Shown here: one piece after another, positions 34,407 through 43,137 of the stretch | Position numbering within the stretch: position 1 is the first letter of the stretch | Layout: each line of letters starts with the position of its first letter | DNA from: Albirhodobacter sp042466415 | Lineage (GTDB): Bacteria > Pseudomonadota > Alphaproteobacteria > Rhodobacterales > Rhodobacteraceae | Assembly: GCF_042466415.1 (NCBI RefSeq) | Contig: NZ_JAXHCH010000002.1 | Coordinates: 2,108,001-2,172,000, forward strand | DNA length: 64,000 nucleotides | Direction of reading: 5' to 3' | Position numbers and translations under genes: made by a program | The notes under the pieces: generated by a model | Seen by the model: only the letters and a program-made list of their open reading frames with translations | Told to the model about the DNA's origin: nothing | Databases searched by the model: none

Positions 34407-35129
34407 TCAATTTTTTGGAGCATTTGCGTTGCGGCCGGCCATTAAGACACTGATCGAATAAGCGATCTTCGGGTCAAGCCCAGCGAGGATCGCCGCACCT
34501 GCGTCGGGTCGCATTCTTGAAAGGAAGCCCGCAGCAAATTCGGGCGCCATTTCCTCGAAAAGAGGCGCCGCCTGCTTGGGTTTCATGTTTTCATAAAGGG
34601 TCACGAGCCGTGCGACATCATCATCAGCCGCACGATCCGCCAAGGCCATCGTCTTAGCTAATTCAGCCTCTGCCAATGCAAGCTCATCCAGCTTTGCTGT
34701 AATAGCGGCCTCGGCAATCGTGATTGTCTGCGCGCGTGCCTCGATGTCGCGTTCCTTTTCGGCCAACACCGCCGCGCGCTCACGCAGATCTATCAAGAAT
34801 TTCGACTCATCAACAATCGGCGCGCATGTCTCATCGGGCACTGCAGCGACTTGATTCGTAACATGCGGCATGAATATCCGTTCCGCTCCTTGCGCGAGCC
34901 GGACGATACCGGAGAACCCCAATAAGACCGCTATCGCAATCATAACCCTGCGGCCGGAACCGGAGTCTTTCTTGCGTTTCGCTTGTCGATGTTTGGTCGG
35001 CGCTTTTCTATCGGTCGTAGATTTATCACCTGTTGCCGACGTCGCTTTCGTCGTTACCGACTGAGAATTCGCGCCCTCAATTGCTTTGGCTGCGCGCGGG
35101 GCATTTTCCGGTTCGTTGCTCTGTGTCAT
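34407..35129 (-). CDS. MotE-like flagellar motility protein
   Basis: A 240-residue protein with a charged N-terminal cytoplasmic part, one membrane segment (RRVMIAIAVLLGFSGIVRL) at about residue 63, a coiled coil (ERAAVLAEKERDIEARAQTITIAEAAITAKLDELALAEAELAKTM), and a C-terminal MgtE-N/MotE-like domain (LVTLYENMKPKQAAPLFEEMAPEFAAGFLSRMRPDAGAAILAGLDP). In rhizobia MotE is a periplasmic chaperone for MotC. No MotC gene is recognised here, unless the large exported protein at 31159 fills that role. It overlaps the preceding gene by four bases. Confidence 0.82.
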   Translation of the reverse strand: MTQSNEPENAPRAAKAIEGANSQSVTTKATSATGDKSTTDRKAPTKHRQAKRKKDSGSGRRVMIAIAVLLGFSGIVRLAQGAERIFMPHVTNQVAAVPDETCAPIVDESKFLIDLRERAAVLAEKERDIEARAQTITIAEAAITAKLDELALAEAELAKTMALADRAADDDVARLVTLYENMKPKQAAPLFEEMAPEFAAGFLSRMRPDAGAAILAGLDPKIAYSISVLMAGRNANAPKN

Positions 35130-35479
35130 TCACTGTCTCCCGCATCGGGACGGGCGCGTCGACGTGACAACCTTCGACGCGTAAACTCCTCTGGATCGGG
35201 AAGATCATGCAATGATGCGAGCAAAAGCTCGATACGTTCGGCCCCCTGCTCTGCGCGCTGCGTAACTTCGACCAAGCTTTGTGACGACACCTCTGCCGCA
35301 GCATGCGCCTTTTTCAACGCAAGCGTCATCTCGTCAACTTGGGCGGAAAGAACGGCGATGGCTCCCCCCATGCCGGTTTCCAGTTGATTAAAGCGTCGCA
35401 TCCGACGCGCATGAACCAGACAGTAGGCGGCAACGCAAATTGCACTTACACCCAGCAAAATATCAGAAACCAGTTGCAT
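35126..35479 (-). CDS. small single-pass membrane protein, DUF6468-like
   Basis: A 117-residue protein with an N-terminal membrane segment (MQLVSDILLGVSAICVAAYCLVHARRMRRF) and a cytoplasmic coiled-coil region (GGAIAVLSAQVDEMTLALKKAHAAAEVSSQSLVEVTQRAEQGAERIELLLASLHDL). The arrangement, and its place between fliL and the motE-like gene, match small flagellar-cluster proteins annotated as DUF6468; function is unknown. It overlaps the motE-like start by four bases. The family assignment is from memory of the context. Confidence 0.7.
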   Translation of the reverse strand: MQLVSDILLGVSAICVAAYCLVHARRMRRFNQLETGMGGAIAVLSAQVDEMTLALKKAHAAAEVSSQSLVEVTQRAEQGAERIELLLASLHDLPDPEEFTRRRLSRRRARPDAGDSE

Positions 35480-35489
35480 AGTGAGGTCC

Positions 35490-35975
35490 TCAATTCAGAA
35501 CGAATTCAATGACTAGGAGGTCGCGAACACGACCTTCGCCCGTCACAATCTGAACCCGGCGCAACATTTGCGCGCGCAACCGCACAAGGCTGCCAGGTTC
35601 TTCAAAAGATTTCGCATCAACCGCGCGTAGATAGCCATTCAACACATCCATTACGCGAGGCTTAAGCAATTCCACATCTGCGACAAATGCCTTGGAAACC
35701 TCCAACTGTGCCGTAAAGCGCAGATGTCTCGCCGCGGTCCCTTGCATCGAGACAACCATTGGGTCCAAGGGGATGAAGGCAATATCGGGAATCGCCTCCG
35801 GGACAATCTCGGGTGTGGTCGGTGCGGGGGGCTCCCCACCGCCGAGAATCATGCCTGTGAATACAGCAAAAAAACCGCCCCCCCCCAATACGAGCATAAG
35901 CACGAGCCCGATAATCAAGGGTAGTTTCGTTTTTTTCTTAGGGGCCTCATCGGCCTCCGAGGCAGCTTCCGCCAT
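35490..35975 (-). CDS. fliL: flagellar basal-body protein FliL
   Basis: Inner-membrane protein of 161 residues associated with the stator. A charged N-terminus precedes the membrane segment LPLIIGLVLMLVLGGGGFFAVFTGMI; the periplasmic domain has FIPLDPMVVSM, RHLRFTAQLEVSKAFVADVELLKPRVMDVLNGYLRAVDAKSFEEPGSLVRLRAQMLRRVQIVTGEGRVRDLLVIEFVLN, a typical FliL. The frame is open to 36125, but the ATG at 35975 (MAEAASEADEA) is the start. It heads the minus-strand operon fliL-DUF6468-motE-motA. Confidence 0.95.
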   Translation of the reverse strand: MAEAASEADEAPKKKTKLPLIIGLVLMLVLGGGGFFAVFTGMILGGGEPPAPTTPEIVPEAIPDIAFIPLDPMVVSMQGTAARHLRFTAQLEVSKAFVADVELLKPRVMDVLNGYLRAVDAKSFEEPGSLVRLRAQMLRRVQIVTGEGRVRDLLVIEFVLN

Positions 35976-36022
35976 TTGATCACCCGCTTTTATTATCCTC
36001 CTCCGATATAAACCGAGACACA

Positions 36023-36037
36023 CTAACCGATTGTTAA
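36023..36037. promoter_or_regulatory. candidate CtrA box between fliL and fliF
   Basis: On the minus strand the sequence reads TTAA-(7 bases)-TTAG, one mismatch from the CtrA consensus. It lies centrally in the 123-base divergent region between fliL (start 35975) and fliF (start 36099), so it could serve both operons. Confidence 0.5.
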
Positions 36038-36098
36038 GCGCGATCTGCGACTCCTGATGACGACGATGAGGCAGAAGCCCATTTAGAGGAGAAGCATT

Positions 36099-37745
36099 GT
36101 GCAGCAATTGATTGCCTTGTGGCAAAACTTGGATACTCGTCGGCGGGCCGTCGTTGCCGGAACGACAGTCTTGGTATTTGCCGCGGTTCTAGGCCTCTCC
36201 AGTATCGCGGGAAAATCTTCGATGTCGCTGTTATATGCGGGGCTGGAAGGGACAGCCGCAGCTGAAGTCGTGAGCGCGCTTGAACAACGTGGCGCCCTTT
36301 ACGAGATAAAAGGCGATTCGATTTTCGTCGAAGCACCGCGGCGCGATGAGCTGAGAATGATGCTTGCGGGCGAAGGCCTCCCTGCGGCCAACGGCCATGG
36401 CTACGAATTGCTGGATAGTCTGACCGGTTTTGGAACAACATCCCAAATGTTTGATGCTGCATATTGGCGCGCCAAGGAGGGGGAATTGGCGCGAACAATT
36501 CTCGCAAGCTCACAGGTTCGCGCTGCACGAGTTCATATCGCAAACGCTACCGCGCAACCCTTTCGAAAGGACCTTCGCGCCTCTGCATCTGTCTGGATCA
36601 CCTCGGCGAACGGCTCTGTTTCCCAAGCGCAAGCCAAGGCGCTCAAGTTTCTGATCGCTTCCGCCGTCACTGGCATGAAACCAGAGGATGTCTCCGTCAT
36701 CGATAGCGAAACCGGTTTGATCTCCTCGGGGGATCAGGAAAACCTCGCAACCAGCGAAAACGATAGGTCTCTCAAGCTCAAACAAAACGTCGAACGCCTT
36801 CTTGAGGCACGCGTCGGATATGGAAAGGCGGTCGTCGAGGTATCGGTGGAAACCGTGACCGAAAGCGAAGCCGTAACAGAACGCCGTTTTGACCCTGACT
36901 CTCGCGTCGCGATCTCATCCGAGGTCGAAGAGCGAAACAGTAAAGCGGACGATTCGGGATCTGGCGCGGTCACTGTTGCCTCGAATCTCCCCACCGGAGA
37001 GGGCGCCCAGCCGAGCAGCTCCCAAAGCCAATCAAACGAAACCAAAGAGCGCACAAATTACGAAGTCTCAGAAACAACGCGCGAAATCGTGCGCGCGCCT
37101 GGTACGATCAAAAAGATCTCGGTGGCCGTCCTCATAGACGGCATCCAGCGCACGGATGCGGATGGCAACGTTACATGGGAAGACCGTCCAGCAGAAGAAC
37201 TTGAGAACCTGAAAGAGCTTGTGGCTTCCGCTGTCGGCTTCGACGAAGCGCGTGGCGATACGATCACGCTTCGCTCAATGACATTCGAACCGGTGGCCGT
37301 AGCGGGGACCGAAGCGATCGCCAGCCCGATGAATAACATGTCGATAGATCTGACAAGCATCATCCAAAGTGCCGTGCTCGCGCTTGTCGCGCTGGTGCTA
37401 GGCCTATTCGTTCTACGGCCTATGTTGACCCAGACGAACAGCCCTGCCGAGACGCCCCAAGAGAATGCACTCGCAGGGCCGGATTATCGGCAAGCAGACT
37501 ACCCCGCACTCACCGGCGAGATCGACAACTCAGCAGATACAATGAACCCGAACATGTCAGTCGTTTCCAATTTCGATATGGAAGACCTGAGCTTGCCAAC
37601 CATGGGTATGGCGATGGGCGACTTTGGCAGTGGCGGCGAAGACTCCGATCCTGTGGAGCGCTTGCGGAAACTGATCGAAGAGCGGCAGACCGAGTCTGTA
37701 GAGATTTTGCGAGGCTGGCTGGAAGATAAAGAGGAGACCGCGTGA
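36099..37745 (+). CDS. fliF: flagellar MS-ring protein FliF
   Basis: MS-ring subunit of 548 residues. It has an N-terminal membrane segment (AVVAGTTVLVFAAVLGLSSIA), the YscJ-like domain with LLYAGLEGTAAAEVVSALEQRGALYEI and MLAGEGLPAANGHGYELLDSLTGFGTTSQMFDAAYWRAKEGELARTI, and a C-terminal membrane segment (IIQSAVLALVALVLGLFVLRPML). The cytoplasmic tail that binds FliG follows; fliG itself is not encoded next to it. The start is GTG, with AGAGGAG 8 bases upstream. The stop overlaps fliH. Confidence 0.95.
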   Translation: MQQLIALWQNLDTRRRAVVAGTTVLVFAAVLGLSSIAGKSSMSLLYAGLEGTAAAEVVSALEQRGALYEIKGDSIFVEAPRRDELRMMLAGEGLPAANGHGYELLDSLTGFGTTSQMFDAAYWRAKEGELARTILASSQVRAARVHIANATAQPFRKDLRASASVWITSANGSVSQAQAKALKFLIASAVTGMKPEDVSVIDSETGLISSGDQENLATSENDRSLKLKQNVERLLEARVGYGKAVVEVSVETVTESEAVTERRFDPDSRVAISSEVEERNSKADDSGSGAVTVASNLPTGEGAQPSSSQSQSNETKERTNYEVSETTREIVRAPGTIKKISVAVLIDGIQRTDADGNVTWEDRPAEELENLKELVASAVGFDEARGDTITLRSMTFEPVAVAGTEAIASPMNNMSIDLTSIIQSAVLALVALVLGLFVLRPMLTQTNSPAETPQENALAGPDYRQADYPALTGEIDNSADTMNPNMSVVSNFDMEDLSLPTMGMAMGDFGSGGEDSDPVERLRKLIEERQTESVEILRGWLEDKEETA

Positions 37746-38338
37746 TGTCCCCTTTAAAGCTCGAAGAGTTTGCCGAACCTGAGGCTCCAAGTGACCAAAT
37801 TTCATTTGGGCCAATCGAATTCGAGGAAACGAAACTCGCTTCATTCGAACAGGGTTATGCCGCAGGGTGGGAAGATGCGACAGCGGCACAGGATGCGGAA
37901 ACCGCCCGATTGCGCGGCGATCTGGGCCGTAACATGGCGGAACTCTCTGCGACTTACGAAACCGTTCGAGGCCATCTACTTCAAGCCATTCATCCTCTCC
38001 TGCATGACATGGTTGCGAAAGTCATGCCGCGAATTGCACAATCCTCTTTGCCACACATCGTGATGGAGCACCTGATCCCCCTCGCGGATGCGTCGTCCGG
38101 TGCGCCGATCCAAGTGATATGCCATCCAACAAACTTACCCCAAGTCCGTGATCTCTTATCAACGGAAACAAGCTTACCCCTGCAATTCGTGTCGGAGCCC
38201 ACCTTAGGCGAAGGACAAGTCTATCTGCGCATGGATCAATCCGAGCAACACATTGACATGGATAGCGTAACCAAAGCGATCGGAGAGGCGATCGACACGT
38301 ATTTCAAAGTTAAACCCGCGGAGTTACCCCATGACTGA
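37745..38338 (+). CDS. fliH: flagellar assembly protein FliH
   Basis: Regulator of the export ATPase FliI, 197 residues. The N-terminal part is acidic and variable; a coiled coil with the typical EQGYAAGWEDATAAQDAE repeat precedes the C-terminal FliH/HrpE domain. Identification rests on position between fliF and fliN and on this architecture. The ATG at 37745 overlaps the fliF stop (TGATG) and the stop overlaps fliN by eight bases. Confidence 0.82.
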   Translation: MSPLKLEEFAEPEAPSDQISFGPIEFEETKLASFEQGYAAGWEDATAAQDAETARLRGDLGRNMAELSATYETVRGHLLQAIHPLLHDMVAKVMPRIAQSSLPHIVMEHLIPLADASSGAPIQVICHPTNLPQVRDLLSTETSLPLQFVSEPTLGEGQVYLRMDQSEQHIDMDSVTKAIGEAIDTYFKVKPAELPHD

Positions 38339-38615
38339 GCCCACTCGCGCAGACACAATTCCTGCGAATCCGTTCACACAAGTGCCTATTGAGATCACGA
38401 TCTCGGTCGGAAAAGCGCGCCCGCTCGTCCGTGATTTGCTCAGGCTGAAAGCGGACTCAATCCTGCCACTTGACCGGCGAATTGACGACCCGGTTGAGCT
38501 TTACATCGGCGATAAACTCATCGCGCGCGGCGAGCTTACCGAGCTAGACGGAGATCAAGCGGGGCAATTGGCTGTCCGGTTGACAGAGGTAGTGGACCTT
38601 CAAAATGGGCTATAA
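38331..38615 (+). CDS. fliN: flagellar C-ring protein FliN
   Basis: A 94-residue SpoA-domain protein of the switch complex. The sequence VPIEITISVGKARPLVRDLLRLKADSILPLDRRIDDPVELYIGDKLIARGELTELDGDQAGQLAVRLTEV is a typical FliN. It acts with FliM and FliG, neither of which is in the window. It overlaps both neighbours, so it is translated with fliH and fliP. Confidence 0.95.
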   Translation: MTEPTRADTIPANPFTQVPIEITISVGKARPLVRDLLRLKADSILPLDRRIDDPVELYIGDKLIARGELTELDGDQAGQLAVRLTEVVDLQNGL

Positions 38616-39339
38616 GAAGTCGCTCCTTGGCGCTTTCACTATCTTAGCAATGCTGTCGGCGCCGGCCGCTGCGCAAGAACTTTCTCTTAACTTGGGAGAG
38701 GGGGATAGCCTCGCGGGACGTTCAATGTTGCTGATTGCAGGGATTACCCTCCTGAGCCTCGCCCCAGGGCTCGCGATTATGGTGACCTGCTTTCCGTTCA
38801 TCGTGACGGTGTTTTCGATCCTGAGACAGGCAATTGGGCTGCAACAAGCACCGCCCAATATGTTAATCATCAGCCTGTCGCTATTCCTGACTTGGTTCAT
38901 TATGGAGCCGGTTTTTACCGAGAGTTGGGAAACAGCGCTGCAACCCCTGATGAACGGCGCCATAGATCTACCAACCGCGTTTAGGGAGGGGGTAGAGCCG
39001 TTTCGCGTGTTCATGGCCGGGCGCGCAGATCTGGACACCTACACCGCAATTGCGGAACTGCGGCCCGCATCAGAGCCGCTCGCATCGCTCACTCAAGCGC
39101 CCCTGTCGACGCTCATCCCGAGCTTTATGCTATCCGAGATTTCACGCGCGTTCGAAATTGGTTTTCTGGTCTATCTACCATTTCTAATCATCGACTTAGT
39201 CGTATCTGCGGTGCTGATGTCGATGGGGATGATGATGGTCCCTCCGGCAGTTGTATCGATGCCGTTCAAACTCGCGTTCTTTGTGGTGGCGGACGGGTGG
39301 ACACTGCTCTCCAGCGCACTCGTACGAAGCTATTTTTAA
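38605..39339 (+). CDS. fliP: flagellar export gate protein FliP
   Basis: Export-gate channel subunit of 244 residues with a cleavable signal peptide (MGYKKSLLGAFTILAMLSAPAAA) and four membrane segments. The family sequences LAPGLAIMVTCFPFIVTVFSILRQAIGLQQAPPNMLIISLSLFLTWFIMEPVF and LIPSFMLSEISRAFEIGFLVYLPFLIIDLVVSAVLMSMGMMMVPPAVVSMPFKLAFFVVADGW are clear. It starts inside fliN and ends just before a bidirectional terminator. FliO is not encoded. Confidence 0.96.
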   Translation: MGYKKSLLGAFTILAMLSAPAAAQELSLNLGEGDSLAGRSMLLIAGITLLSLAPGLAIMVTCFPFIVTVFSILRQAIGLQQAPPNMLIISLSLFLTWFIMEPVFTESWETALQPLMNGAIDLPTAFREGVEPFRVFMAGRADLDTYTAIAELRPASEPLASLTQAPLSTLIPSFMLSEISRAFEIGFLVYLPFLIIDLVVSAVLMSMGMMMVPPAVVSMPFKLAFFVVADGWTLLSSALVRSYF

Positions 39340-39342
39340 AAA

Positions 39343-39372
39343 AACGCCCCCGATCCAAGTCGGAGGCGTTTT
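39343..39372. terminator. bidirectional terminator between fliP and trxA
   Basis: A 10-bp stem with one mismatch (39343-39352 with 39361-39370) and an 8-base loop, flanked by A-rich sequence on the left and T on the right, so it can end both the fliF operon (plus) and trxA (minus). Confidence 0.85.
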
Positions 39373-39397
39373 CAATTGGTTGCTCGAAGGATCGTGC

Positions 39398-39718
39398 TCA
39401 GAGCGCTGTGTCGATCCAGACTTTCAATGCAGCTTTTGGGGCCGCCCCGACTTTGTTGGAAATCGGTTGCCCGTCTTTAAACAGGAAGAGCGCCGGGATG
39501 CCGCGCACGCCGAGTTGAGCAGGGCTGTCCGGGTTTTCATCAACGTTGATTTTGACGATCTTCACTTTGTCGCCGTATTCTGCGGAGAGTTCTTCGAGCG
39601 ATGGACCGATCTGGCGGCAAGGACCGCACCATTCAGCCCAAAAGTCGACGACGACAGGAACGTTGGATTGGCGAACTTCAGCATCGAAAGTTGCATCGGT
39701 CACTGCGACAGTAGACAT
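39398..39718 (-). CDS. trxA: thioredoxin
   Basis: A 106-residue protein disulfide reductase with the active site FWAEWCGPCRQIGPSLEEL at about residues 26-44 and the cis-proline loop RGIPALFLFKDGQPISNKVGA. It is the last gene of a minus-strand group that begins with tsaE, about 50 bases after addA, and ends at the bidirectional terminator. Confidence 0.97.
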   Translation of the reverse strand: MSTVAVTDATFDAEVRQSNVPVVVDFWAEWCGPCRQIGPSLEELSAEYGDKVKIVKINVDENPDSPAQLGVRGIPALFLFKDGQPISNKVGAAPKAALKVWIDTAL

Positions 39719-39771
39719 GGGAATCTCCTAATACGTTGTTGGGGCCAAGGTATGCTCGCCCCCCCTTATCG

Positions 39772-42700
39772 TCAAGATGCAGTAGCCAGACGCAAAGCAG
39801 CATCAACCTGTGCGCCGTCCAAGCGCATTAGCGTGTTGTTCGCGGTCCAGTAGATCTCGACCACAACGTCACGATCAGGATAAATCTGTTTAATTGCCGC
39901 CTGATAGGCCCCCATCTGTCGCAAAATTCCAACCGGCACATCAGCGGGATTGTCGGGCACGACAGCGTTGGATTTGAAATCGACAAGCTTCACCGCATCG
40001 GGATCGACCTTAAGTAAATCAATCGTCCCATTGATCAATGCATCACCCAACGCCTCGAGGCGCGCCGTGAACGCAACCTCAGCAAAAGTATCTGCACCGC
40101 GATAAGGATCAAGTTGCGAGCAGCTTGCCGTTCGAAATGCCTCGGCCTTCACGCCCTCCCACATATCTGGCGGCACGTCACCAAAGGCGTGCATGACACT
40201 TTCAGTAGCCGCCTCCCAAGCGTCAGAAGGGAGATGGAAGACCGCCTCAATTACGGCGTGGATCAATGTTCCACGTAACAACGCGTCGTGAGTTTGCTCC
40301 GAGTCTGAACTGCTCCCAAGAACTACCTTCAATCCACCAAGGTCAGATGGTGACAGGATTTTCTCGGGCTCCTTTCCGCGAGGAGCTTGCGTTTGCGCCC
40401 AAGGAAAGAGATCCGCGATCGATTGCGACTGTGTGCTGCGCGGCACCCCATCCGCGGGCCAAACACCAAATTCCGCACGGAGAATTTCGCCCATATCGGA
40501 AGACAACTCCGACAACACAGCGCCGCTTTTTGCCATCGCATCCTTCACCAATGCATACCAGCTTTGGCTTCCTTCGGTGATTTTCCCCGCGCCGCAGACA
40601 ATGAGCCACTTTTCTGCACGGGTTAAAGCCACGTAAAGTAACCGCAATCGCTCCTCGACGCTGCGCTCGACTTGCTCTGCCTGAACGATCGCCTGCGCTT
40701 GCGGCACACGATCTCGGGATGCGGCCATGACAATACTTCCGCCAAACTCCACCAAAGGGCTGGCGTTCGGATTTTTACGGTCTTGCGTTTCAGGCAAAAT
40801 GACAATCGGCGCTTCAAGCCCCTTCGCCCCGTGCACGGTCATGACCCGAATAGCGGCACCTTCTCCGTCCATCTGCCGTTTGACCTCGACATCGCCGGAC
40901 GACAGCCAGCTTAGAAAACCGGTAAGGCTCGGAATTTCACTTTGCTCAAACTTCAACGCTTGCGACAGCAATTCGTCGATGCCCTCCTCGGCCTCACGCC
41001 CGAGCCGCGCAATCAATCGCTCCCGCCCGCCGTGGTGCACCAAGAGCCGCTCGATAAGCTCGTAGGGACGTAGGAAATCTGCCCCATCCAAAAGGTCGCT
41101 CAGGATGGCGCGGGTTTCTGTATGACTTTCGTCCGCGCGCAACGCGGCCCAAAGCCTGCCCTTGCGAGGTTGTGCAAGCCGGAAAAGCGCATCCTCCGAC
41201 CACCCGAACAGAGGGGATCTCAATGCCTCTGCAAGCGATAGATCATCATCCGTCGTCACCAAAAATGCGATCAGCGCCCCGATATCGCGCACGGCGAGTT
41301 CCGCGCCGAGCTTTAAGCGGTCCGCCCCCGCAATCGCCAATCCGCGCGTTTTGCAGGCACGAATAATCTCATCAAACAGCGCCTTCCGCCGTTGCACAAG
41401 AATAAGAAAATCGCCTTCGTTCACGGCCCGTGCGCCAGCCCCATCGGGGATCTGCACGCCGGTATCAATCATGCGCTTGATTTCATCCGCGATACGCCCT
41501 GCTAGGACAACATTCTCGTCGTTTTCGCCGCGCAGATCGCGTGGATCCTCCCAGTTCTCGTCCGCATCAGCACTTTCCGGTTTTGAAATCGCCGGCCAAA
41601 GATCCACCCGCCCCGGCATGTCACCAAAGAAAGCGATATGCTTTGCTTCGCCGCCGATCCCATGACGCACGCGTTCGTCAAACGTCTGATCGACGAGATT
41701 TAAAACGGCCGGGGAAGACCGGAAGGAGTATGCAAGATCAAGCGATTGCATCGGCACGCCAAGCGCCGCGTAGCGCTCGCTGAAATGCGTCTCCATCCGC
41801 CCGAACGCGGACAGATCCGCGCCTTGGAATGAGTAAATGGACTGTTTTTTATCTCCGACGACAAACAATGTTCGGCCAATGTCGCGCGCACTCTCACCGG
41901 CGGTAAACTCATCAGCCAGCGCCTCGATCACCTTCCATTGTGCAGGACTGGTATCTTGCGCCTCGTCGACGAGAATATGATCAATGCCGCCATCAAGGCG
42001 AAACAAGACCCATTGTGCTACTGAGGAATCTGACAGCAAGGAGCCTGCCCGTTCGATCAGATCATCGAAATCGAGCCAGCCGCGGGCAGCTTTGCGCATA
42101 CGATATTTAGGAAGGAAGGCATCCGCGAAACGGTGCAAGAGGTAGGTTTGATCGGAAGCCAATATCGCGAGCCGCTCCGGACGCGCCGCCATCATGCGCT
42201 CCATCAAATCGTTGAGTTCGGGCATAAACGCCGAAGCCGCACCCTCACGAAGCGCCTTCGTGGGAATTTTATCCACCTTCGCGCCGTAAGGAACCGCAGC
42301 AGTCGGACCGAATAGCAACGCCGCCTCAAGGCGCAAATAGGACGCCAGATCATGCGCCTTGAGGCGTGCGAAAGTGTCGCCCAGTTTGATGTCAGTGGCC
42401 CCCCCCTTGGCGAGGATCGGCGCAAGTTTTTGCAGCATGTCAATGTCGGAGGCGGGCAGGGTTTGCGCAATTAAACCCTCGCAGCTGGTATCGGGCGCGA
42501 GACCAAACAACGCCCGCGACCCAGCAAGATCCAGCGGCTTGGCAAAAAGCGCATGATGACGCGCGAGCGTTTGCAAAAACTGATCAAGATCTTTCTCGGG
42601 CAGGTATGGCGCCATCGCATCGAGAACGGAAGTATCGCCCTGCCCTGCCATCTCATCGACAATTTCCGACCGGAGCAAAGCACCCGATCGATCGTCCATT

Positions 42701-43137
42701 TCTTTAAAGCCGTGCGAGACGCCTGCTTCCAAAGGGAAACGGCGTAGCAATGATGCACAAAATGAGTGGATCGTCTGAATTTTAAGGCCGCCGGGTGTCT
42801 CGATCGCCTTAGCGAACAATCGCCTTGCCTCGCGCAAGTTCTCAGGCGGGATTTCGCCCTCCTCCCCTAAGAGCCAAAGCTCCTTACGCAAATCTTCTTC
42901 ATTCAGCATTGCCCAAGTGCCGAGCCGCTCAAGCAAACGATTTTGCATCTCTGCGGCGGCGGCTTTGGTATAGGTGAGGCAAAGGATTTTATGCGGCTCA
43001 GTGCCGCGCAACAAAAGCCGCGCAACACGGTCAGTCAAAACACGCGTTTTGCCAGATCCTGCGTTGGCGGACAGCCATGTGGAAGCCGTTGGTTCGGCCG
43101 CCCGCAACTGTGCTTGGCTCGCTGCGTTGCGTTTCAT
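39772..43137 (-). CDS. addA: double-strand-break repair helicase-nuclease AddA
   Basis: Large subunit (1121 residues) of the AddAB enzyme, the alphaproteobacterial counterpart of RecBCD, which resects broken DNA ends for recombination. UvrD-type helicase motifs are seen: Walker A ANAGSGKTRVL at about 24-34, LCLTYTKAAAAEMQNRL, the DEAQDTSPAQW motif II, and GDKKQSIYSFQGAD. The C-terminal RecB-like nuclease domain has KLVDFKSNAVVP. The frame is open upstream, but the ATG at 43137 (MKRNAASQAQLRAAEP) fits. Its start overlaps the addB stop by four bases. Confidence 0.96.
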   Translation of the reverse strand: MKRNAASQAQLRAAEPTASTWLSANAGSGKTRVLTDRVARLLLRGTEPHKILCLTYTKAAAAEMQNRLLERLGTWAMLNEEDLRKELWLLGEEGEIPPENLREARRLFAKAIETPGGLKIQTIHSFCASLLRRFPLEAGVSHGFKEMDDRSGALLRSEIVDEMAGQGDTSVLDAMAPYLPEKDLDQFLQTLARHHALFAKPLDLAGSRALFGLAPDTSCEGLIAQTLPASDIDMLQKLAPILAKGGATDIKLGDTFARLKAHDLASYLRLEAALLFGPTAAVPYGAKVDKIPTKALREGAASAFMPELNDLMERMMAARPERLAILASDQTYLLHRFADAFLPKYRMRKAARGWLDFDDLIERAGSLLSDSSVAQWVLFRLDGGIDHILVDEAQDTSPAQWKVIEALADEFTAGESARDIGRTLFVVGDKKQSIYSFQGADLSAFGRMETHFSERYAALGVPMQSLDLAYSFRSSPAVLNLVDQTFDERVRHGIGGEAKHIAFFGDMPGRVDLWPAISKPESADADENWEDPRDLRGENDENVVLAGRIADEIKRMIDTGVQIPDGAGARAVNEGDFLILVQRRKALFDEIIRACKTRGLAIAGADRLKLGAELAVRDIGALIAFLVTTDDDLSLAEALRSPLFGWSEDALFRLAQPRKGRLWAALRADESHTETRAILSDLLDGADFLRPYELIERLLVHHGGRERLIARLGREAEEGIDELLSQALKFEQSEIPSLTGFLSWLSSGDVEVKRQMDGEGAAIRVMTVHGAKGLEAPIVILPETQDRKNPNASPLVEFGGSIVMAASRDRVPQAQAIVQAEQVERSVEERLRLLYVALTRAEKWLIVCGAGKITEGSQSWYALVKDAMAKSGAVLSELSSDMGEILRAEFGVWPADGVPRSTQSQSIADLFPWAQTQAPRGKEPEKILSPSDLGGLKVVLGSSSDSEQTHDALLRGTLIHAVIEAVFHLPSDAWEAATESVMHAFGDVPPDMWEGVKAEAFRTASCSQLDPYRGADTFAEVAFTARLEALGDALINGTIDLLKVDPDAVKLVDFKSNAVVPDNPADVPVGILRQMGAYQAAIKQIYPDRDVVVEIYWTANNTLMRLDGAQVDAALRLATAS

